NCBI RefSeq assembly: GCF_029813785.1
Contig: NZ_JARVKY010000005.1
Location: 248,001-312,000, forward strand
Length of the DNA: 64,000 nucleotides
Direction: 5' to 3'
DNA from: Streptomyces sp. DH41
GTDB lineage: Bacteria; Actinomycetota; Actinomycetes; Streptomycetales; Streptomycetaceae
The number at the start of each line of letters is the position of its first letter. The stretch's first letter is position 1. The notes beneath the pieces are model-generated. The model saw nothing but the letters and a program-made list of their open reading frames with translations. It was not told the origin of the DNA and made no database searches. Below are positions 20,313 through 28,461 of the stretch, piece after piece. Both the position numbers and the translations under genes were made by a program.

Positions 20313-22215
20313 CGGTGCTCACCTTCTCGATCCGGATCGCCGAGGCCTTGAACTCCGCCGTCCCGGCGATCGGGCAGTTGGCCTCGATGGTCAGCTGGTT
20401 GGTGTCCACCTCGTCGGGGAAGTGGAAGCTCATGAAGGCGAGCCCGGGGCGCAGCGCGGTGTCGACCCACACGGGCGCGACCAGCGACCCGCGCCGCGAG
20501 GTCACCCGCACCTCCTCGCCGACCGCCACCCCGTAGCGTTCGGCGTCCTCCGGGCACAGCTCGACGGACTCCCCGCGGCGCAGCGGGGACGAATAACCAC
20601 CGCTCTGCACGCCGGTGTTGTAGGAGTCGAGCCGCCGGCCCGTGGTCAGCCGGATCGGGTACTCCTCGTCGGTGAGGTCCACGGGCGGATCGTGCCGGAC
20701 GATGCCGAAGGGCGCGGGAGCCCCACGCCGTTCCGGGTCCGTCTCCCACAACCGGCCGTGCAGGTAGGTCGGTTCCAGCTCTTCGGTGCTCGGGCACGGC
20801 CACTGGATGCCCTGGTGTTCCTCCAGGCGGGCGTACGTCATCCCGTGGTGGTCCGGTGAGAGGGAGCGCAGTTCGTTCCAGACGGCCTCGGCGTCGGCGT
20901 ACTTCCAGTCGTGGCCGAGGCGGGCCGCCAGGTCGCAGAGGATGTCGATGTCCTCCCGGGCCTGACCGGGCGGGGTGACCGCCTTGCGGACGCGCTGGAC
21001 GCGCCGCTCGCTGTTGGTGGTGGTGCCGTCGGTCTCCGCCCAGCCGGCGGTCGCCGGGAGGACCACGTCGGCCAGTTCGGCGGTCTTCGTCAGGAAGATG
21101 TCCTGCACGACGAGGAAGTCCAGCGCGCGCAGGCGCCGTACGGCCTGTTCGCCGTCCGCCTCCGACTGGGCGGGGTTCTCGCCGACGCAGTAGACGGCCC
21201 GTAACGTGCCCTCGTCCATGGCCTCGAACATCTCGGTCAGGGTGAGGCCGTGCCGCGGCTGGAGGACGGTGCCCCAGGCCGACTCGAACTTCCGCCGGAC
21301 GCTGTCCTCCAGGACGTCCTGGAAGCCGGGCAGCCGATTGGGGATCGCGCCCATGTCGCCGCCGCCCTGCACGTTGTTCTGGCCGCGCAGGGGCTGGAGC
21401 CCGGCTCCGTAGCGGCCGACGTGGCCGGTGAGCAGCGAGAGGTTGATCAGCGCCCGGACGTTGTCCGTGCCGTTGTGGTGTTCGGTGATGCCCAGGGTCC
21501 AGCACAACTGGGCGCGCTCGGCGCGGGCGTAGGCGTGCGCGAGGTCGCGGACGGCGGCGGCCGGCACGCCCGTCACCTTCTCGGCGAGGGAGAGCGTCCA
21601 CGGTTCGACCAGGGCCCGGTACTCCTCGTAGCCGGTGGTCGCCCGCCTCACGAACGCCTCGTTGACGAGACCGGCGTGGATGATCTCGCGGCCGATCGCG
21701 TGCGCCAGCGGGATGTCCGTGCCGACGTTCGGGCCGAGCCAGCTCTCCGCCCACTCGGCGGTGGAGGTGCGGCGCGGATCGACGGCGTACATGCGGGCGC
21801 CGCCCCGGATGCCCTTCAGTACGTGCTGGAAGAAGATCGGGTGCGCGAAGCGGGCGTTGGAGCCCCACATCACGATCACGTCGGTGTGCTCGATCTCCTC
21901 GTACGAGGAGGTCCCGCCGCCCGAGCCGAAGGCGGCCGACAGGCCCGCGACGCTCGGCGCGTGGCAGGTGCGGTTGCACGAGTCGACGTTGTGGGTGCCC
22001 ATGACGACCCGGGCGAACTTCTGCGCCACGTAGTTCATCTCGTTGGTCGCCCGCGCGCAGGAGAACATCCCGAACGCGCCGCGCGCCGCCGCCAGGCCCC
22101 GGGCGGTCCGGTCCAGGGCCTCGTCCCAGGTCGCCCGGCGCAACGGCGCGTCGCGAAAGTCGCGCACCAGCGGGTGGGTGAGTCGGGTGTAGGTCTTCGG
22201 TTGCCGTTTCCTCAT
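20293..22215 (-). CDS. formate dehydrogenase molybdopterin catalytic core (split alpha subunit)
   Basis: A 640-residue molybdenum bis-MGD oxidoreductase lacking the N-terminal Fe-S modules normally fused to it. It begins at the sequence that follows the Fe4S4 domain in intact enzymes (THPLVR then RATWDEALD, about residues 13-35). The active-site segment NVDSCNRTCHAPSV (76-89) supplies the Mo ligand C84 and the catalytic H85, the cysteine version of the formate dehydrogenase centre. The GENPAQSEAD and SFHFPDEVDTNQLT cofactor-binding segments are intact, and the C-terminal dinucleotide-binding domain is complete. The ATG at 22215 overlaps the panE-like stop as ATGA. The missing Fe-S part is encoded two genes downstream. 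Confidence 0.9.
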
Positions 22216-23183
22216 GCGGCGCTCCTCAGCGCGAGCAGGTCCGAGATGGCGTGCACGGTGCGCAGGGTGGGCACCTCCACCCCGGTGATCTCCGCCAGCT
22301 CGACGACGGCCGCGAGGAGCACGTCGAGTTCGAGCGGCTTGCCGCGCTCCAGGTCCTGGAGCGTGGAGGTGCGGTGGTCGCCGACCTTCTCGGCGCCCGC
22401 GAGACGGCGCTCGATGGAGACGCCGACCTCGCAGCCGAGGGCCGCGGCGACCGCCAGCGTCTCGGCCATCATGGTCTCGATGACCTGGCGGGTGCCGCCG
22501 TGCAGGCACATCTGCCGCATGGTGGCGCGGGCCAGGGCACTGATCGGGTTGAAGGAGATGTTGCCCAGCAGCTTCAGCCAGATGTCATTGCGCAGATCCG
22601 GTTCGACCGGGCACTTCAGGCCGCCCGACCGCATCGCCTCGCTGAGCGCCAGGCACCGGGCCGAGACATCGCGGCCGGGCTCGCCGATCGAGAAGCGGGT
22701 GCCTTCCAGGTGCCGGACCACGCCCGGCTGTTCGAGTTCGGTGGCGGCGTAGACGACGCAGCCGACGGCCCGTTCGGGCGCGAGGACCGCACTGACCGCG
22801 CCGCCCGGATCCACACTCTCCAGGCGGTGCCCGTCGTACGGGCCGCCGTGCCGGTGGAAGTACCACCAGGGGATGCCGTTCTGGGCGGCCACGACCGCCG
22901 TGGCGTCGTGCAGCAGCGGCTCGATCAGCGGCCCGCACGCCGCGTACGAGTTGGCCTTCAGACCCAGGAACACGTAGTCGGCCGCCCCGACCTCGGACGG
23001 ATCGTCGGTGACGTGGGGCCGCGCGGCGAAGTCGCCGCGCGGGCTGCGCACCCGTACTCCGTACTGCCTCATGGCCGCCAGATGCGGTCCACGGGCGATG
23101 AGATGCACGTCGGCGCCCGCACGGTGGAGCGCGGCGCCGACGTAGGCGCCGATCGCCCCGGCGCCGAGGACTGCGACTTTCAT
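22212..23183 (-). CDS. ketopantoate reductase (PanE/ApbA) family; candidate oxalyl-CoA reductase
   Basis: A 323-residue NADPH-dependent reductase. The Rossmann motif VLGAGAIGAYVGAAL is at residues 5-19. The family lysine is in DIWLKLLGNISFNP, and the conserved SxLQDLERGKPLELD-type segment is near the C-terminus. ATG at 23183 with GGAG upstream. It is the first gene of the formate dehydrogenase operon and is divergent from an oxalate/formate transporter gene. Pantothenate synthesis gives no reason for that place. In Methylobacterium extorquens a PanE homologue (PanE2) reduces oxalyl-CoA to glyoxylate, so the neighbourhood favours a similar role here. The family call is secure; the substrate is inference. 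Confidence 0.85.
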   Translation of the reverse strand: MKVAVLGAGAIGAYVGAALHRAGADVHLIARGPHLAAMRQYGVRVRSPRGDFAARPHVTDDPSEVGAADYVFLGLKANSYAACGPLIEPLLHDATAVVAAQNGIPWWYFHRHGGPYDGHRLESVDPGGAVSAVLAPERAVGCVVYAATELEQPGVVRHLEGTRFSIGEPGRDVSARCLALSEAMRSGGLKCPVEPDLRNDIWLKLLGNISFNPISALARATMRQMCLHGGTRQVIETMMAETLAVAAALGCEVGVSIERRLAGAEKVGDHRTSTLQDLERGKPLELDVLLAAVVELAEITGVEVPTLRTVHAISDLLALRSAA

Positions 23184-23240
23184 GGCGGGGGAGCTCCGTT
23201 CGGTCGAGGGATACCGAGGGGACACCGGTGGCATGTTCAG

Positions 23241-23303
23241 CGATCCAGCCGATCCAGCCGATCCAGCGGATTCAAGGGATTCAGCCGATTCGAGCGATTC
23301 TGT
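23241..23303 (+). repeat. seven imperfect 9-bp tandem repeats
   Basis: The first three units are CGATCCAGC, followed by GGATTCAAG, GGATTCAGC, CGATTCGAG and CGATTCTGT. The array ends inside the proposed GntR operator at 23300 and lies between the divergent panE-like and transporter genes. Confidence 0.8.
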
Positions 23304-23323
23304 CGACGAAATATTGTCTACAG
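23300..23323. promoter_or_regulatory. proposed GntR operator A (oxalate/formate regulon)
   Basis: An inverted repeat CTGTCGAC-N8-GTCTACAG (7 of 8 arm positions pair). Its left part, CTGTCGACGAA (23300-23310), recurs with one or two changes upstream of the GntR gene and between the oxc-like and sucC-like genes. It lies about 100-120 bp from each of two divergent start codons (23183 and 23420). Confidence 0.6.
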
Positions 23324-23419
23324 TATGGAGGTTGCCCCGGCAAGGCTTTGTGCAAGGACGGTGGTTGTCTGCTCAACCGTCTTCTCAACCGCTTTCCCGC
23401 TGCCTACGGTGGGGGACCC

Positions 23420-24760
23420 ATGAGTCCCCCCGTCGCGCCCCCGGGCTGGAGCCGCTGGCTCGTTCCCCCCGCCGCCCTCTCGGTCCACCTCTCCATCGGC
23501 CAGGCCTATGCCTGGTCCGTGTTCAAACCGCCCCTCGAGTCCGCGCTCGGTCTCAGCGGCACCCAGAGCGCGCTGCCCTTCCAGCTCGGCATCGTCATGC
23601 TCGGGCTGTCGGCCGCCTTCGGCGGCACGCTCGTGGAGCGCCACGGGCCGCGCTGGGCGATGACCGTCGCCCTGGTCTGCTTCTCGTCCGGCTTCCTGCT
23701 CTCCGCGCTCGGCGCGGCGGTGGAGCAGTACTGGTTGATCGTCCTCGGCTACGGTTTCGTCGGCGGGATCGGCCTCGGCATCGGCTACATCTCGCCCGTC
23801 TCCACGCTGATCAAATGGTTCCCGGACCGGCCCGGCATGGCCACCGGCATCGCCATCATGGGCTTCGGCGGCGGCGCGCTCATCGCCTCCCCCTGGTCGG
23901 CGCAGATGCTGAAGTCCTTCGGCACCGACAACTCCGGAATCGCGCTCGCCTTCCTCGTGCACGGACTGACGTACGCCGTCTTCATGCTGCTGGGCGTGCT
24001 GCTGGTACGGGTGCCGCGTCCGAAGGAACGGGCGGACGGCTCACCGGCCGCGCTCGAGGGCGTCCAGGTCTCGGCGCGCGCTGCCGTGCGCACCCCGCAG
24101 TTCTGGCTGCTGTGGGTCGTGCTCTGCATGAACGTCACGGCCGGCATCGGCATCCTGGAGAAGGCCGCGCCGATGATCACCGACTTCTTCGCCGACACCT
24201 CCACACCGGTGTCGGTGACCGCCGCCGCGGGGTTCGTGGCGCTGCTGTCGGCGGCCAACATGGCGGGCCGGATCGGCTGGTCCTCGGCCTCCGACCTGAT
24301 CGGGCGCAAGAACATCTACCGCGTCTACCTCGGCGTCGGCGCGCTGATGTACACACTGATCGCCCTGTTCGGCGACGCCTCCAAGCCGCTGTTCGTCCTG
24401 TGCGCCCTCGTCGTCCTGTCCTTCTACGGCGGCGGCTTCGCCACGGCCCCCGCCTACCTCAAGGACCTCTTCGGCACCTATCAGGTCGGCGCGATCCACG
24501 GACGGCTGCTCACCGCCTGGTCCACGGCCGGAGTCCTCGGGCCGCTGATCGTCAACTGGATCGCCGACCGGCAGGAGGAGGCGGGGCGGCACGGCTCGGC
24601 CCTGTACGGGACGTCCTTCGTCATCATGATCGGGCTGCTGGTCGTCGGCTTCGTCGCCAACGAACTCGTCCGTCCGGTCCACGCCCGCCACCACCTGCCC
24701 GCCGCCCCCACGCCGAAGGAGGCCACCGATGCCCGACGACAGCAGCCAGAGTCCGCCTGA
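23420..24760 (+). CDS. OFA-family MFS oxalate/formate antiporter
   Basis: A 446-residue transporter with twelve hydrophobic segments. OFA-type features include the N-terminal QAYAWSVFKPPLE segment, GYISPVSTLIKWFPDRPGMATG and the GRIGWSSASDLIGRKN loop. The ATG at 23420 follows GGTGGGGGA; longer upstream readings run through the 9-bp repeat array and are not coding. It probably imports oxalate in exchange for formate, feeding the enzymes of the second locus and supplying or exporting formate relative to the dehydrogenase operon divergent from it. The last 32 bp overlap the gene for a 47-residue membrane peptide, suggesting translational coupling. Confidence 0.87.
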   Translation: MSPPVAPPGWSRWLVPPAALSVHLSIGQAYAWSVFKPPLESALGLSGTQSALPFQLGIVMLGLSAAFGGTLVERHGPRWAMTVALVCFSSGFLLSALGAAVEQYWLIVLGYGFVGGIGLGIGYISPVSTLIKWFPDRPGMATGIAIMGFGGGALIASPWSAQMLKSFGTDNSGIALAFLVHGLTYAVFMLLGVLLVRVPRPKERADGSPAALEGVQVSARAAVRTPQFWLLWVVLCMNVTAGIGILEKAAPMITDFFADTSTPVSVTAAAGFVALLSAANMAGRIGWSSASDLIGRKNIYRVYLGVGALMYTLIALFGDASKPLFVLCALVVLSFYGGGFATAPAYLKDLFGTYQVGAIHGRLLTAWSTAGVLGPLIVNWIADRQEEAGRHGSALYGTSFVIMIGLLVVGFVANELVRPVHARHHLPAAPTPKEATDARRQQPESA

Positions 24761-24872
24761 CCTTCCCGACCGGCGGCCGCTGATCGCCTTCGCCTGGCTC
24801 TGGGTGGGCGCGCCACTCGCCTACGGGCTGTACGAACTCGTCCGGAAGGCGTCCCAGTTGTTCACCGGCTGA
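24729..24872 (+). CDS. small membrane partner of the OFA transporter (MFS small subunit type)
   Basis: A 47-residue protein: a charged, Pro-rich N-terminus (about 18 residues), then one hydrophobic segment (LIAFAWLWVGAPLAYGLYEL, about 18-37) and a short basic tail. The ATG at 24729 lies inside the end of the transporter gene in another frame, with AAGGAGG eleven bases upstream (in the codons for PKEA). Small single-span proteins encoded directly after OFA transporters are known as MFS small subunits, and this matches in size and place. Its role is not established; stabilising or gating the transporter is a guess. Confidence 0.78.
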   Translation: MPDDSSQSPPDLPDRRPLIAFAWLWVGAPLAYGLYELVRKASQLFTG

Positions 24873-25030
24873 GCGCCTGCCGAACGCGAGGACGCGGGGA
24901 AGGGCGCCGGGGATGCTGACCGAAGCCGACAAGCCGGGCGCCCGTTTCCTGTCGTATCACCTGCCGTCGTACCCGTCGGTCACTCATCACACTGGTGGAT
25001 CCCGTACCCGAGGCAGCGAGGTCTCCACCC

Positions 25031-25978
25031 ATGCACGGCTCCCGCATCACCGCCGTCGGTCATTACCAGCCCGCCCGGGTCCTCACCAACGAGGATCTGG
25101 CGGGCATGGTCGACACCAGCGACGAGTGGATCAGGAGCCGGGTAGGCATTCACACCCGCCGTATCGCCGGACCCGACGAGCCGGTCGACGAGCTGGCCGG
25201 GCACGCCGCGGCGAAGGCGCTCGCGGCGGCCGGGCTGACCCCCGCCGACGTGGACATGGTCATGGTCGCCACCTCCACCGCGATCGACCGCTCCCCGAAC
25301 ACCGCCGCCCGTGTCGCGGCCCGCCTCGGCATCCCGGGACCCGCCGCGCTGGACGTCAACGTCGTCTGCGCGGGCTTCACGCACGCCCTGGCCACCGCCG
25401 ACCACGCCGTGCGGGCCGGCTCGGCGAGCCGCGCACTGGTCATCGGCGCGGACAAGATGTCCGAGGTGGCCGACTGGAGCGACCGCACCGTCTGCGTGCT
25501 CGTCGGCGACGGGGCGGGGGCCGCCGTCGTGGAGGCATGCGCGCCGGGTGAGGAGGCGGGGATCGGCCCCGTGCTGTGGGGGTCCATGCCCGAGATGGGC
25601 AACGCCGTCCGCATCGAGGGCACACCGCCCCGCTTCGCGCAGGAGGGACAGAGCGTCTACCGCTGGGCGACCACACGGCTGCCCGCCCTCGCGCGCCAGG
25701 CCTGCGAAAGGTCCGGAGTGGAGCCGGCCGACCTGGCCGCGGTCGTCCTGCACCAGGCGAACCTGCGCATCATCGAACCCCTCGCCGCGAAGATCGGCGC
25801 CGTCAACGCCGTGGTCGCCCGCGATGTCGTCGAGTCCGGGAACACCTCGGCCGCGAGCATCCCCCTCGCCCTCTCCAAGCTGGTGGAGCGGGGCGAGATC
25901 ACCACCGGCGACCCGGTGCTGCTCTTCGGCTTCGGCGGCAACCTCTCCTACGCCGGACAGGTCGTCCGCTGCCCCTGA
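25031..25978 (+). CDS. beta-ketoacyl-ACP synthase III (FabH paralogue)
   Basis: A 315-residue condensing enzyme with the full KAS III triad: C113 (NVVCAGFTHAL), H241 (VLHQANLRI) and N271 (ESGNTSAAS). The DTSDEWIRSRVGI N-terminus is canonical. FabH enzymes condense a starter acyl-CoA with malonyl-ACP. No acyl carrier protein, malonyltransferase or other fatty-acid gene is near, so this is a stand-alone paralogue rather than the main fab-operon gene. ATG at 25031 with GAGG about eight bases upstream; an earlier ATG at 24995 has no site. It sits between the transporter unit and the GntR regulator; a link with oxalate metabolism is not evident. Confidence 0.92.
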   Translation: MHGSRITAVGHYQPARVLTNEDLAGMVDTSDEWIRSRVGIHTRRIAGPDEPVDELAGHAAAKALAAAGLTPADVDMVMVATSTAIDRSPNTAARVAARLGIPGPAALDVNVVCAGFTHALATADHAVRAGSASRALVIGADKMSEVADWSDRTVCVLVGDGAGAAVVEACAPGEEAGIGPVLWGSMPEMGNAVRIEGTPPRFAQEGQSVYRWATTRLPALARQACERSGVEPADLAAVVLHQANLRIIEPLAAKIGAVNAVVARDVVESGNTSAASIPLALSKLVERGEITTGDPVLLFGFGGNLSYAGQVVRCP

Positions 25979-26043
25979 ACGACCACACCCACCCACGGTG
26001 TGACGTGGACTACACCCCGGTCGCCGCCCTCCGAGCGCCGTAG

Positions 26044-26062
26044 ACTGTAGACGAAAGACAAT
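26044..26062. promoter_or_regulatory. proposed GntR operator C (autoregulatory)
   Basis: ACTGTAGACGAAAGACAAT lies 47-65 bp upstream of the GntR start. CTGTAGACGAA (26045-26055) differs from operator A by one base in eleven. The second half (AGACAAT, reverse ATTGTCT) resembles the ATTGTCT of operator A. Confidence 0.6.
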
Positions 26063-26108
26063 CAATACTTCGCGTACTGGTTGTGCTCCGGCCGCCGAGG
26101 GGGGACCG

Positions 26109-26786
26109 ATGTTGTCCGCAGGACTGCCGCAGGGCGCGGTGCCCAGGCTCGAACGGCCCGGCCCGCTCCGTGACCGTGTCTACGAGGCACTGCTCGAACT
26201 CATCACCACCCGGGCCCTCCAGCCCGGCCAGCACCTGGTCGAGAGCGAACTCGCCGGGCATCTCGGAGTGTCGAGGCAGCCCGTGCGCGAGGCCCTGCAA
26301 CGGCTGAACACGGAGGGCTGGGTGGACCTGCGCCCCGCCCAGGGCGCGTTCGTGCACGAGCCGACGGAGGAGGAGGCCGACCAGCTCCTGACGGTCCGTA
26401 CGCTCCTGGAGGCCGAGGCGGCCCGGCTCGCCGCGGCCAACGCGTCCAGCGCGGGCGTGGCCGCCCTGGAGGAGCTGTGCGGGGAAGGGGAAGGGGCCGT
26501 CGCCGCCGACGACGTGGACGCCGCCGTCGTCCTCAACGCCCGCTTCCACGCGAAGATCATGGAGCTGGCGAGCAACGCCGTCCTCGCCGAACTGGCCGCC
26601 CAGGTCGACCGCCGGGTCCGCTGGTACTACACGCCCATCGCCCGGCAGCGCGGCCGGCAGTCCTGGATCGAGCACCGCGCGCTCATCGCCGCCATCACCG
26701 ACCGGGACGAGCAGGCGGCGACCCGGCTGATGCGCGAGCACACCGAGCACACCCGGCGTTCCTACCACGCGCGGGAAGAATCGTAA
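26109..26786 (+). CDS. GntR-family regulator, FCD (FadR) subfamily
   Basis: A 225-residue transcription factor. The winged helix-turn-helix covers about residues 15-80 (LRDRVYEALLELI, then LGVSRQPVREALQRLNTEGWV). The all-helical FCD effector domain follows from about 90, with Asp/His residues in FHAKIMEL and EHRALIAAI positions that usually hold a metal and bind small carboxylates. The ATG at 26109 follows GAGGGGG. FCD regulators commonly sense organic acids and repress nearby catabolic genes. Because a shared 11-mer is found upstream of this gene and at both oxalate/formate divergent promoters, I infer that it governs that regulon, with oxalate, oxalyl-CoA or formate as possible signals. Confidence 0.9.
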   Translation: MLSAGLPQGAVPRLERPGPLRDRVYEALLELITTRALQPGQHLVESELAGHLGVSRQPVREALQRLNTEGWVDLRPAQGAFVHEPTEEEADQLLTVRTLLEAEAARLAAANASSAGVAALEELCGEGEGAVAADDVDAAVVLNARFHAKIMELASNAVLAELAAQVDRRVRWYYTPIARQRGRQSWIEHRALIAAITDRDEQAATRLMREHTEHTRRSYHAREES

Positions 26787-26867
26787 GGTCAGAGGCTGTT
26801 CAGGGGCCGCCCGGCGCGATGGCAGGGCGGCCTCGTCGTGTCCTGGGCCGCCGGGCACCGGAACCTT

Positions 26868-26890
26868 CTTTGTCCACTCAGTGGAGAAAG
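26868..26890. promoter_or_regulatory. proposed ROK-regulator operator 1
   Basis: CTTTGTCC-N7-GGAGAAAG, a 23-bp near-perfect palindrome (10 of 11 arm positions pair), 130 bp upstream of the ROK regulator. A second element of the same length and arms lies at 34518-34540. Confidence 0.65.
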
Positions 26891-27019
26891 TTCGCAGCAA
26901 TTCGTGCGTGACTTCTTCCCACACCCGGCGCCCACTGCTACGTTCCCTCCGAAAGCAAGCCACTGGACGTGGCCGGAAACCGGCACACACTCAAGGCCGA
27001 TCGAGGCGGGGAGGGGTTC

Positions 27020-28210
27020 GTGAGACGCATGACGGCACGACCCGCCAACGCTCACCAAGCACGACTGCTCCAGCTGTTGCGCGACGGAGGGCCCAACTCC
27101 CGTGCCCAGCTGGGCGACCAGGTCGACCTCTCGCGGTCCAAGCTGGCCGTGGAGGTGGACCGGCTGCTCGAGACGGAGCTGGTCGTGGCCGACGGACTCG
27201 CCGCCTCGCGCGGCGGGCGCCGCAGCCACAACGTCCGCCTCAACCCCGGGCTGCGCTTCCTCGGTGTCGACATCGGCGCGACCTCGGTCGACGTCGCCGT
27301 CACCAACGCCGAGCTGGAGATCCTCGGACACATCAACCAGCCCATGGACGTACGCGAGGGACCCGTCGCGGTCTTCGAGCAAGTACTCGCCATGGCCGCC
27401 AAGTTGCGGGCCTCGGGGCTCGCGGAGGGCTTCGACGGCGCCGGTATCGGTGTCCCGGGGCCGGTCCGCTTCCCCGAGGGTGTGCCGGTGGCTCCGCCGA
27501 TCATGCCGGGCTGGGACGGCTTCCCCGTACGGGAGGCGCTCAGTCAGGAACTCGGCTGCCCCGTCATGGTCGACAACGACGTGAACCTGATGGCGCTGGG
27601 GGAGCAGCACGCGGGCGTCGCCCGCACCGTGCACGACTTCCTCGTCGTCAAGATCGGTACCGGCATCGGCTGCGGCATCGTCGTCGGCGGTGAGGTCTAC
27701 CGCGGGACGACGGGCAGCGCGGGCGACATCGGGCACATCCAGGCCGTGCCCGACGGACGCCAGTGCGCCTGCGGCAACCGGGGCTGTCTGGAGGCTCACT
27801 TCAGCGGCGCGGCGCTGGCCCGCGACGCCACGGAGGCCGCCCAGCAGGGCCTGTCGGCCGAGCTCGCGAGCCGTCTGGAGGCGAACGGAGGCCTCAGTGC
27901 CGCCGACGTCGCCGCCGCGGCCGCCGCGGGTGACGCCACCGCGCTCGAACTGATCCGGGAGGGCGGCCGGAGCACCGGCCAGGTCATCGCCGGCCTGGTC
28001 AGCTTCTTCAACCCGGGCCTGGTGGTGATCGGCGGCGGGGTGACCGGCCTCGGCCACAACCTGCTCGCCGCGATCCGTACCCAGGTCTACCGCCAGTCGC
28101 TGCCCTTGGCGACCGGCAACCTGCCCATCGTACTGGGGGAGTTGGGCCCCACCGCCGGAGTCATCGGCGCGGCCCGGCTTATCAGCGACCACCTGTTCTC
28201 ACCCGCGTAA
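27020..28210 (+). CDS. ROK-family transcriptional regulator
   Basis: A 396-residue regulator of the NagC/XylR type. The N-terminal HTH (about 10-60: NSRAQLGDQVDLSRSKLAVEVDRLL) is joined to a sugar-kinase-like ROK domain with DIGATS, GIGVPGPV, the catalytic-site VDNDVN, and the zinc motif CACGNRGCLE. The GTG at 27020 is favoured because GGGGAGGGG precedes it at good spacing; an ATG at 27029 is the alternative. It heads a same-direction set of sugar ABC transporter and catabolic genes, so it is their likely controller. The stop codon lies inside the first unit of a 21-bp tandem repeat, so repeat change could alter the C-terminus. Confidence 0.9.
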   Translation: MRRMTARPANAHQARLLQLLRDGGPNSRAQLGDQVDLSRSKLAVEVDRLLETELVVADGLAASRGGRRSHNVRLNPGLRFLGVDIGATSVDVAVTNAELEILGHINQPMDVREGPVAVFEQVLAMAAKLRASGLAEGFDGAGIGVPGPVRFPEGVPVAPPIMPGWDGFPVREALSQELGCPVMVDNDVNLMALGEQHAGVARTVHDFLVVKIGTGIGCGIVVGGEVYRGTTGSAGDIGHIQAVPDGRQCACGNRGCLEAHFSGAALARDATEAAQQGLSAELASRLEANGGLSAADVAAAAAAGDATALELIREGGRSTGQVIAGLVSFFNPGLVVIGGGVTGLGHNLLAAIRTQVYRQSLPLATGNLPIVLGELGPTAGVIGAARLISDHLFSPA

Positions 28211-28347
28211 CACCACCCGGCACTCGCGCAGCACCACCCGGCACTCGCGCAGCACCACCCAGCACCCGCGCAGCACCACCCAGCACCCGCGCAGCACCAC
28301 CCAGCACCCGCGTAGGTGCCACCTGGCACCCGCGTAGGCACCACTCG
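28209..28347 (+). repeat. 21-bp tandem repeat array between ROK regulator and ABC transporter
   Basis: Five tight copies of AGCACCACCCAGCACCCGCGC (first two with GGCACTC) occupy 28209-28313, followed by two diverged copies. The first copy contains the last bases of the ROK gene's stop codon. It is not a CRISPR array because there are no unique spacers. Confidence 0.9.
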
Positions 28348-28461
28348 GTTCCCGAGCTCCATCAGCACAGCGCTCCGTCCTGTTCTGCCCCGTCTCGCTC
28401 CGCCCTGCCCTGCTCCGCTCTGCCCTGACACCGGCCCGTACGCCCGCCGAGGGGACCTCAC

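Noticed and set aside
22212..23183. Plain pantothenate-pathway ketopantoate reductase as the final call
   Set aside because: Family membership is accepted, but the operon with formate dehydrogenase and the divergent oxalate transporter make a housekeeping pantothenate role less likely. I kept the family name with a candidate role.
28209..28347. CRISPR array
   Set aside because: The 21-bp units are directly abutting without unique spacers, and no cas genes are near.
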